This document shows, piece after piece, positions 1 to 4,530 of a stretch of 5,982 bases of DNA. A program made the position numbers and the translations under genes. This DNA is from an uncultured Solirubrobacteraceae bacterium (GTDB lineage: Bacteria > Actinomycetota > Thermoleophilia > Solirubrobacterales > Solirubrobacteraceae): the NCBI GenBank assembly GCA_902806215.1, contig CADCVT010000338.1, positions 1 through 5,982 on the forward strand, in the 5' to 3' direction. Below the pieces are notes generated by a model. That model saw only the letters and a list, made by a program, of their open reading frames with translations, did no database searches and was not told where the DNA came from. Position 1 is the first letter of the stretch, and each line of letters starts with the position of its first letter.

Positions 1-2
1 CC

Positions 3-743
3 AAGGAGTTCCTGCGCGCGCTGGGCGTCACCGTCATCTCGCACGTCGTGCAGATCGGCCACGTCCGGGCCACGCTGCCCGACGACCTCGGCCCCGAGCA
101 CTTCATCGGCGTCGACGACGACCCGGTCCGCTGCCTCGACCCCGAGGCGAGCGCGGCGATGGTCGAGCACATCAACGTCCAGCGCAAGCGCAACGAGTCG
201 ATCGGCGGCGTCTTCGAGGTCCGCGCGTTCGGCGTGGTGCCCGGGCTCGGCTCGCACACCTCGTGGGAGCAGCGCCTCGACGGGCGCCTGGCGATGGCGC
301 TGGCGTCGATCCAGGCGGTCAAGGGCGTCGGGCTGGGCGAGGGCTTCGACCTCGCCGGCAAGCCCGGCTCGGAGGCGCACGACGAGATCTTCCACACCGA
401 CGAGCGCGGCTTCTACCGCGAGACGAACCACGCCGGCGGCCTCGAGGGCGGCATGACGACCGGCGAGCCGCTCGTCGCGCGCGCGGCGCTCAAGCCGATC
501 CCGACGCTCACCAAGCCCCTGCGCTCGGTCGACATCTCCACGCTCGAGCCCGCGCAGGCGCTGCGCGAGCGCACCGACTCCTGCGTCGTCCCCGCCGCGG
601 GCGTCGTCGGCGAGGCGATGGTCGCGGTCGTCCTGGCCGGCGCCTACCGCGAGAAGTTCGGCGGCGACCACATCGACGATGTCGTCGAGGCCGTCGACCG
701 CTACACCGAGCGGATCGGCTGGCAGAGAGTGCGCGCGCTCTGA
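3..743 (+). CDS. aroC: Chorismate synthase, C-terminal part (5' end outside window)
   Basis: Catalyses the last common step of aromatic biosynthesis, EPSP to chorismate with loss of phosphate, using reduced FMN as cofactor in the cytoplasm. The frame is open from base 3 to the TGA at 741-743, giving 246 residues; the family is usually 360-400 residues, so about 120-150 N-terminal residues lie upstream. Visible family blocks are the stretch with RNESIGG and PGLGSHTSWEQRLDGRLA, then AVKGVGLGEGF, then NHAGGLEGGMTTGEP (GGMTTGEP at 447-470), and near the end LRERTD followed by VVPAAGVVGEAM. The last block carries the conserved Arg and Asp of the FMN/substrate site, with RTD in place of the commoner RSD. 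The ATG at 48 is internal: the homology continues upstream of it. It is the first visible gene of the aro operon, and its stop overlaps the probable CTG start of aroKB. Confidence 0.96.
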   Translation, partial: KEFLRALGVTVISHVVQIGHVRATLPDDLGPEHFIGVDDDPVRCLDPEASAAMVEHINVQRKRNESIGGVFEVRAFGVVPGLGSHTSWEQRLDGRLAMALASIQAVKGVGLGEGFDLAGKPGSEAHDEIFHTDERGFYRETNHAGGLEGGMTTGEPLVARAALKPIPTLTKPLRSVDISTLEPAQALRERTDSCVVPAAGVVGEAMVAVVLAGAYREKFGGDHIDDVVEAVDRYTERIGWQRVRAL

Positions 744-2206
744 GCGACCGCACGCTGGTCTTCGTCGGGCACATGGGCGCGGGGAAGTCCACCGCGGCCC
801 GGCAGGCGTCCAACGAGGCGGTCGACGCCGACAAGGTCTTCGAGGAGCGGCACGGGCCGATCTCCGACTTCTTCGCCGCGCACGGCGAGGCCGCGTTCCG
901 CGAGCGCGAGGAGCAGCTCGTCGTCGAGCTGCTGAACGCCGGCGGCGTCGTCGCGCTCGGTGGCGGCGCGGTCGAGACGCCGGGCATCCGCCGGGCGCTC
1001 GCCGACCACCTCGTCGTCTGGCTCGACGCCGACGCCGAGACGTGCTGGCGCCGCGTCGAGCACTCGACCACGCGCCCGCTGGCCCGTGATCGAGACGGCT
1101 TCGTGGAGCGCTTCGAGCGCCGCCGCCCGCTGTACGAGCAGGTCGCCCACGCGATCCTCCCGGCCGCGACGACGGTGCGGCCCGCGCTGTCGACGCTGCG
1201 CGCGCTGCCGCGCGAGGCCCGGATGATCTGGGCCACCACGTCCGGCGGCGAGTACCCCGTGGTCGTCGGCCCCGGCGTGCGCGACATGCCGGCGCCGGCC
1301 TCGGGCCGTCCGATCACCGTCACCGACGAGCACGTGCGCGAGCACTGGGCGCCCGACGCCGAGATCGTCATCCGGGCGGGCGAGTCGAGCAAGACGCTCG
1401 CGAGCGCCGAGCGGGTCTGGAGCGAGCTCGTCCGGCTCGGCGTCACCCGCGGCGACCACCTGCGCGGCGTAGGCGGCGGCGTCGTCACCGACCTCACCGG
1501 CTTCTGCGCGGCCACCTACCAGCGTGGCCTCGGCGTCGTGCAGGTCCCGACGACGCTGGTCGGCCAGGTCGACGCCGCGATCGGCGGCAAGACGGGCGTG
1601 GACCTGCCCGGGGCCAAGAACTACGTCGGCGCCTACCACCAGCCGCGTGCCGTCCTCGCCGACGTCCTCACGCTGGACACGCTGCCCGCGACCGAGGTCG
1701 CCGCCGGGTGGGCGGAGGTCATCAAGACCGGGTTGATCGCCGGCGGCTCGCTGTGGGAGGCCGTGGTGTCCGGGACAGCCGTCCGCGAGGACATCGTGTT
1801 CGCGTGCGCGCGGACGAAGGTCGACGTCGTGGCCGCCGACGACCGCGACGACGGCCGCCGCCAGGTCCTGAACCTCGGCCACACCGTCGCCCACGCGCTC
1901 GAGGTCGTGAGTGGGTACCGGCTCGCGCACGGCCCGGCCGTCGCGCTCGGGCTGCTCGTCGCGCTCCGGCTCTCCGGCCAGGACGCGCTGCGCGCGCAGG
2001 TCAAGGAGATGCTCGACGCGCGCGGCCTGCCGACCTCGTACTCCGACTTCGACACCGACGCGGTGCTCGACGCGACCCGCCGCGACAAGAAGCGGATCGG
2101 CGCGCACGTGCCGTTCGTGCTGGTCTCCGGACCCGGCGACGTGCGGCACGGGCAGAAGGTCGACGACGGTTCCGTCCGGGTCGCCGTGGAAGAGTTGCGG
2201 GTCTGA
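740..2206 (+). CDS. aroKB: Fused shikimate kinase / 3-dehydroquinate synthase
   Basis: One 488-residue frame joins two enzymes. Residues 1 to about 135 are shikimate kinase (ATP plus shikimate to shikimate 3-phosphate): P-loop GHMGAGKST at 10-18, substrate Asp pair D29/D31, FRERE with R54, GGG at 74-76, LID-type RPL at 112-114, and RRRPLY with R127-R129. Residues about 162-488 are 3-dehydroquinate synthase (DAHP to 3-dehydroquinate; NAD and divalent metal): GGGVVTD from 245, PTTLVGQVD, GGKTGVD, and the three metal ligands E326, H381 and H397, with DKKR near the end. All key residues are kept, so both halves look active. A proline-rich linker of about 25 residues joins them. No ATG or GTG lies near the start; ATG 773 would cut the P-loop. 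I chose CTG 740, overlapping the aroC stop as CTGA, with AGAGAG at 724-729 as a weak ribosome site; CTG 719 is the alternative. Such fusions are known, for example in Thermotoga. Product is sure, exact start is not. Confidence 0.93.
   Translation: MSDRTLVFVGHMGAGKSTAARQASNEAVDADKVFEERHGPISDFFAAHGEAAFREREEQLVVELLNAGGVVALGGGAVETPGIRRALADHLVVWLDADAETCWRRVEHSTTRPLARDRDGFVERFERRRPLYEQVAHAILPAATTVRPALSTLRALPREARMIWATTSGGEYPVVVGPGVRDMPAPASGRPITVTDEHVREHWAPDAEIVIRAGESSKTLASAERVWSELVRLGVTRGDHLRGVGGGVVTDLTGFCAATYQRGLGVVQVPTTLVGQVDAAIGGKTGVDLPGAKNYVGAYHQPRAVLADVLTLDTLPATEVAAGWAEVIKTGLIAGGSLWEAVVSGTAVREDIVFACARTKVDVVAADDRDDGRRQVLNLGHTVAHALEVVSGYRLAHGPAVALGLLVALRLSGQDALRAQVKEMLDARGLPTSYSDFDTDAVLDATRRDKKRIGAHVPFVLVSGPGDVRHGQKVDDGSVRVAVEELRV
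1214..1225 (+). promoter_or_regulatory. Possible internal translation start at the AroK/AroB boundary
   Basis: GAGG at 1214-1217 lies 5 bases before an in-frame ATG at 1223-1225 (residue 162 of the fusion), just where the 3-dehydroquinate synthase domain begins. Initiation here would give a separate AroB-like protein of 327 residues, somewhat short for the family (about 350-365). This is only a positional coincidence that fits internal initiation; GAGG is common in such G+C-rich DNA. Confidence 0.2.
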
Positions 2207-2207
2207 C

Positions 2208-2645
2208 ATGAGAAACCGCGTAGAGATCATGCACGGCGTCAACCTCGACCAGATCGGTCGCAGGGACCCCCACCACTACGGCGGCGTCACGTTCGACCAG
2301 CTCGAGCAGCGCATCACTGAGTTCGCGCGCGAGCTCGACCTCCAGGCCCGCTTCTTCCAGTCCAACCACGAGGGCGAGTTCGTCGAGCGCATGCACCGGC
2401 TTCCCGGCATGGTCGACGCGATCCTCATCAACGCCGGCGCGTGGACGCACTACTCGTGGGCGATCCGCGACGCGCTCGAGTTCACCGGGCTGCCGGCCGT
2501 GGAGATCCACCTGTCCGACGTCATGAAGCGCGAGCCCTGGCGCCACGTCAGCGTGTTCGAGGGCCTGTGCCTGGAGACCATCAGCGGGCGCGGCCCCGAC
2601 GGCTACCGCGACGCGCTCGTGCGCATCAAGGAGGAGCTGGCATGA
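2208..2645 (+). CDS. aroQ: Type II 3-dehydroquinate dehydratase
   Basis: Removes water from 3-dehydroquinate to give 3-dehydroshikimate, step 3 of the shikimate pathway; type II enzymes are small cytoplasmic flavodoxin-like proteins that form dodecamers. The 145-residue length is typical. The catalytic set is complete and falls at the positions I recall for the M. tuberculosis enzyme: N12, R19, Y24, N75, H81, H101, R108 and R112. Blocks seen are GRRDPHHYGG, QSNHEGEF, INAGAWTHYS, EIHLSD and KREPWRHVS. The usual NGPN near the N-terminus reads HGVN here, leaving only the second Asn. ATG 2208 is one base after the aroKB stop (TGACATG) and keeps the first beta strand, which a start at ATG 2229 would cut. 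The nearest purine-rich site, GGAAGAG at 2188-2194, is 13 bases away, so coupling to aroKB probably matters. The stop overlaps the next start. Confidence 0.96.
   Translation: MRNRVEIMHGVNLDQIGRRDPHHYGGVTFDQLEQRITEFARELDLQARFFQSNHEGEFVERMHRLPGMVDAILINAGAWTHYSWAIRDALEFTGLPAVEIHLSDVMKREPWRHVSVFEGLCLETISGRGPDGYRDALVRIKEELA
2628..2636 (+). promoter_or_regulatory. Strong ribosome binding site of the pepP-like gene
   Basis: AAGGAGGAG, inside the last codons of aroQ, ends a few bases before ATG 2642. It is the best Shine-Dalgarno match in the operon and fixes the start of the aminopeptidase gene, which overlaps the aroQ stop as ATGA. Confidence 0.8.
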
Positions 2646-3709
2646 GTCACCGCGCCGACGCCGTCGTGGCCGAGCTTCAGGAGCGAAAGCTCGACGCCCT
2701 GCTCGTCGGCAACCTCGTCAACGTCCGCTGGCTCACCGGCTTCACCGGGTCGAACGCCGCCGCCGTCGTCGCGACCGACGGCCGCCGGTTCATCACCGAC
2801 TTCCGCTACCTCAGCCAGGCCGCCGACGAGGTCGGCGACGGCTGGGAGCACGAGATCGCCACCGCCGTGCTCGACCGCGCCGCGGAGTCGCTGCCCGAGG
2901 GCATCCGGCTCGGGTTCGAGGACGACCACCTGACGGTCAAGCAGCACGCGCGGCTCGTCGAGCTGCTGGGAGACCGCCTCGAGCTCGTCGCCGCCGGCGG
3001 GCTCGTCGAGGCGCTGCGGCTCTCGAAGGAGCCGGACGAGATCGAGAAGGTGCGCGCCGCCGCGCGCCTGGCCGACGAGGCGCTGACCGAGGTGCTCGCG
3101 AAGGGCATCGTCGGTCGCAAGGAGCGCGAGGTCGCGCTCGACATCGAGTTCGCGATGCGCCGCCGCGGCGCGTCGGGCCCGTCGTTCCCGCCGATCGTCG
3201 CCGCCGCCGAGCACGGCGCGCTGCCGCACGCGCAGCCGCGCGACGTCGCAATCGGAGAGGGCACGCTCGTCGTCATCGACTGGGGCGCGGTGCTCGACGG
3301 CTACGCGTCGGACTGCACGCGGACGTTCGCCACCGGCGAGCTCGACCCGCGCGACCGCGAGGTCTACGACCTCGTCCTGCACGCGCAGCAGGCGGCACTG
3401 GCGGCGGTCAAGCCCGGGCCGCTCGGGCGCGAGGTCGACGCGGTCGCCCGTCAGATCATCGACGCCGCCGGCCACGCCGAGCACTTCGGCCACGGCCTCG
3501 GCCACGGCGTCGGGCTCGAGGTCCACGAAGGCCCGAGGCTCTCGAAGCAGGGCGACACGCCGCTCGCCGCCGGCCAGATCGTCACCGTCGAGCCCGGCGT
3601 CTACGTACCCGGGCAGGTCGGCGTGCGCATCGAGGACCTCGTCGCGATCACCGACGACGGCAACGAGGTCCTGAGCTCGCTGCCCAAGGACCTCAAGGTG
3701 GTCAGCTGA
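2642..3709 (+). CDS. Xaa-Pro aminopeptidase, M24B family (short PepP/YqhT type)
   Basis: Predicted cytoplasmic dinuclear metallopeptidase that removes an N-terminal residue preceding proline. The 355 residues match the short YqhT-type members rather than the roughly 440-residue E. coli PepP/PepQ. Residues about 5-125 form the creatinase-like N-terminal domain (NVRWLTGFTGSNA; TDFRYLSQA). Residues about 130-350 form the pita-bread catalytic domain. The five metal ligands are all present: D213 (VVIDWGA), D224 (YASDCTRTF), H288 (in HGLGHGVGLEVHEGP), E317 (TVEPGVY) and E331 (GVRIEDL); H284 and the VHEGP His are the usual accessory histidines. No signal peptide or membrane segment. It is the last gene of the aro operon; its ATG overlaps the aroQ stop. 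Aminopeptidase versus dipeptidase (PepQ) activity cannot be told from sequence alone, so I leave the symbol empty. The 3' end overlaps the convergent gene by 8 bases. Confidence 0.93.
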   Translation: MSHRADAVVAELQERKLDALLVGNLVNVRWLTGFTGSNAAAVVATDGRRFITDFRYLSQAADEVGDGWEHEIATAVLDRAAESLPEGIRLGFEDDHLTVKQHARLVELLGDRLELVAAGGLVEALRLSKEPDEIEKVRAAARLADEALTEVLAKGIVGRKEREVALDIEFAMRRRGASGPSFPPIVAAAEHGALPHAQPRDVAIGEGTLVVIDWGAVLDGYASDCTRTFATGELDPRDREVYDLVLHAQQAALAAVKPGPLGREVDAVARQIIDAAGHAEHFGHGLGHGVGLEVHEGPRLSKQGDTPLAAGQIVTVEPGVYVPGQVGVRIEDLVAITDDGNEVLSSLPKDLKVVS

Positions 3710-4076
3710 AGCCGAGCCGCTCGGCGGTCGCGCCGGGCGCGATCGTCGCCTGCTCGATCCCCTCGAGCGCGTAGTGGCCGAGCACCGCGCGCAGCAGCGG
3801 CTCGGTGTGCGTCGACCCCAGCGCGGTGATCGCGATGCCGTCCGGGTTGCGCTCGGCGACGAGGGCCGACAGCGCGTGCCCGCCGGCGCGCAGCAGCCAC
3901 ACGTCGACGTCGCGCCCCAGCAGCGTCGACGGCGCGACCAGCAGCAGGTCCGCCGCCTCGCCGATGCTCGCGTCGTCGACCGCGCGTTCGACGCCGCGAG
4001 CGGGCGCCGCCGCGAGGTCGTCGTCGAGCGCGAGCGTGAGGGTGAGGGCCGGCTTCGGTGCCGTGTCGACTGCCAT
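3702..4076 (-). CDS. Hypothetical protein of 124 residues
   Basis: I do not recognise this protein. The frame is preferred over others here because its composition is natural (balanced Ala, Leu, Asp, Glu, Thr), while the opposite-strand and other-frame readings are Arg/Ser-rich. It starts with an Ala/Asp/Thr-rich segment (TLTLALDDDLAAAP), then has likely alternating strands and helices: EAADLLLVAP, DVDVWLLRAGGHALSALVAE, DGIAITALGSTHTEPLL, HYALEGIEQATIAPG. No signal peptide, membrane helix, cysteine or obvious catalytic motif. ADLLLVAP and GSTHTEPLL faintly recall universal-stress-protein folds, but the motifs do not match well and I do not assign it. The start ATG at 4074-4076 follows a weak GTGAG five bases or so upstream. 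It lies 50 bases downstream of the FKBP gene on the same strand and may share its transcript. Its 3' end overlaps the pepP-like gene by 8 bases, tail to tail. Confidence 0.68.
   Translation of the reverse strand: MAVDTAPKPALTLTLALDDDLAAAPARGVERAVDDASIGEAADLLLVAPSTLLGRDVDVWLLRAGGHALSALVAERNPDGIAITALGSTHTEPLLRAVLGHYALEGIEQATIAPGATAERLGFS
3711..3725. terminator. Small GC hairpin at the convergent gene ends (weak terminator candidate)
   Basis: GCCGAG (3711-3716) and CTCGGC (3720-3725) form a perfect 6-base-pair stem with a 3-base loop, 2 bases after the pepP-like stop. No T run follows on either strand, and on the minus strand it lies inside the last codons of the hypothetical gene (Ala-Glu-Arg-Leu-Gly). 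It is the only hairpin I noticed at this junction. A 6-bp stem is easily found by chance in this composition, so terminator activity is a guess. Confidence 0.22.
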
Positions 4077-4081
4077 CGGCT

Positions 4082-4113
4082 CACTGTGCCGTCACGCGCG
4101 CCCGCGCACTGTG
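4082..4113. repeat. Two CACTGTG copies before the 124-residue gene
   Basis: The 50-base gap between the FKBP gene and the hypothetical gene (4077-4126) contains CACTGTG at 4082-4088 and again at 4107-4113, 25 bases apart start to start (about two and a half helical turns). A related CACTGTA sits at 4513-4519 in the divergent promoter region; the 10-base string CGCGCACTGT is identical at 4103-4112 and 4509-4518. The copies could be operator half-sites or promoter remnants. Random 10-base matches are expected in a 6-kb window, so only their position before both minus-strand genes is suggestive. Confidence 0.3.
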
Positions 4114-4126
4114 ATCTACATCCTCG

Positions 4127-4507
4127 CTAGCGCACGCCGACGAGGTCGACCACGAAGACGAGCGTCTCGTCCGGGCCGATGACGCCGCCCGCGCCGCGCT
4201 TGCCGTAGGCGAGCATCGGCGGGATCGTGATCCGGCGCCGGCCGCCGACCTTCATGCCGGCGACGCCCTGGTCCCAGCCCTGGATGACCTGGCCCTTGCC
4301 GAGGCCGAACTTGAACGTGTCGCCGCGGTCCCACGACGCGTCGAACTGCTCGCCGGTGCTCCACGACACGCCGACGTAGTGGACCTCGACCGTCTTGCCG
4401 GCGACCGCCTCGTCGCCGTCGCCGACGACGAGGTCCTCGGTCTCGAGCTGATACGACGGCGGCGTGTCGGCGGGGACGTCGACCTGGGGCTTCTCGTTGA
4501 GGGTCAT
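4127..4507 (-). CDS. FKBP-type peptidyl-prolyl cis-trans isomerase
   Basis: Single-domain FK506-binding-protein rotamase of 126 residues that speeds cis-trans isomerisation of Xaa-Pro bonds during protein folding. An unstructured Pro/Asp-rich leader (residues 1-18) precedes one FKBP domain (about 22-125). The hydrophobic active-site set known from FKBP12 is present: Y44 (VHYVG), F55-D56 (QFDAS), F65/F67, V74-I75 and W78 (GQVIQGWD), Y101 (LAYG), I110 (GGVIGP) and F118 (VFVVDL). No signal peptide or lipobox, so it is predicted cytoplasmic, unlike many actinobacterial FKBPs that are exported. The stop is TAG at 4127-4129. ATG 4505-4507 is the only sensible start in frame; it has no Shine-Dalgarno sequence but a TACAGT hexamer 6 bases upstream, fitting a leaderless mRNA. 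It diverges from the hydrolase gene and lies upstream of the 124-residue gene. Confidence 0.94.
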   Translation of the reverse strand: MTLNEKPQVDVPADTPPSYQLETEDLVVGDGDEAVAGKTVEVHYVGVSWSTGEQFDASWDRGDTFKFGLGKGQVIQGWDQGVAGMKVGGRRRITIPPMLAYGKRGAGGVIGPDETLVFVVDLVGVR

Positions 4508-4513
4508 GCGCGC

Positions 4514-4519
4514 ACTGTA
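4514..4519 (-). promoter_or_regulatory. -10-like element of the FKBP gene (leaderless)
   Basis: On the minus strand TACAGT fits the actinobacterial -10 pattern TANNNT. Only 6 bases (all G and C) separate it from ATG 4507, so transcription would begin at or beside the A of the start codon. No ribosome site is visible, which agrees with a leaderless transcript. A -35 element would fall inside the hydrolase coding region; I see no good match there. Confidence 0.5.
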
Positions 4520-4523
4520 GGTT
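4518..4523 (+). promoter_or_regulatory. -10-like element of the hydrolase gene (leaderless)
   Basis: TAGGTT fits TANNNT and is followed by 7 bases and then ATG 4531, the spacing expected when the transcript begins at the start codon. A possible -35, TTGAGG at 4497-4502, lies inside the FKBP gene with a 15-base spacer, which is a little short. The hexamer shares its first two bases, TA at 4518-4519, with the oppositely directed TACAGT. Confidence 0.5.
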
Positions 4524-4530
4524 CGGCTGC

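Noticed and set aside
263..739. Extension of the aroKB frame back to an ATG at 263 inside aroC
   Set aside because: That stretch translates to Arg/Gly/Ala-rich sequence typical of an out-of-frame reading of aroC and would overlap aroC by about 480 bases.
701..2242. 513-residue open frame on the minus strand across aroKB
   Set aside because: Shadow of a high-GC gene: Arg/Asp/Val-rich repetitive composition with no family motifs, while the plus strand encodes two complete enzymes.
3491..3511. Short tandem-like repeat of CACGGC units in the pepP-like gene
   Set aside because: It encodes the conserved metal-binding HGLGHG motif, so the repetition follows from the protein and not from a DNA repeat.
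2603..4084. 493-residue minus-strand frame spanning pepP and the hypothetical gene
   Set aside because: Begins Ser/Arg-rich and covers the well-supported aminopeptidase gene antisense; it is explained by G+C-driven loss of stop codons.
3774..4182. Plus-strand frames opposite the 124-residue gene and FKBP end
   Set aside because: Arg/Gln- or Arg/Ser-rich translations without motifs; the minus-strand reading has a more natural composition and a simple operon context.
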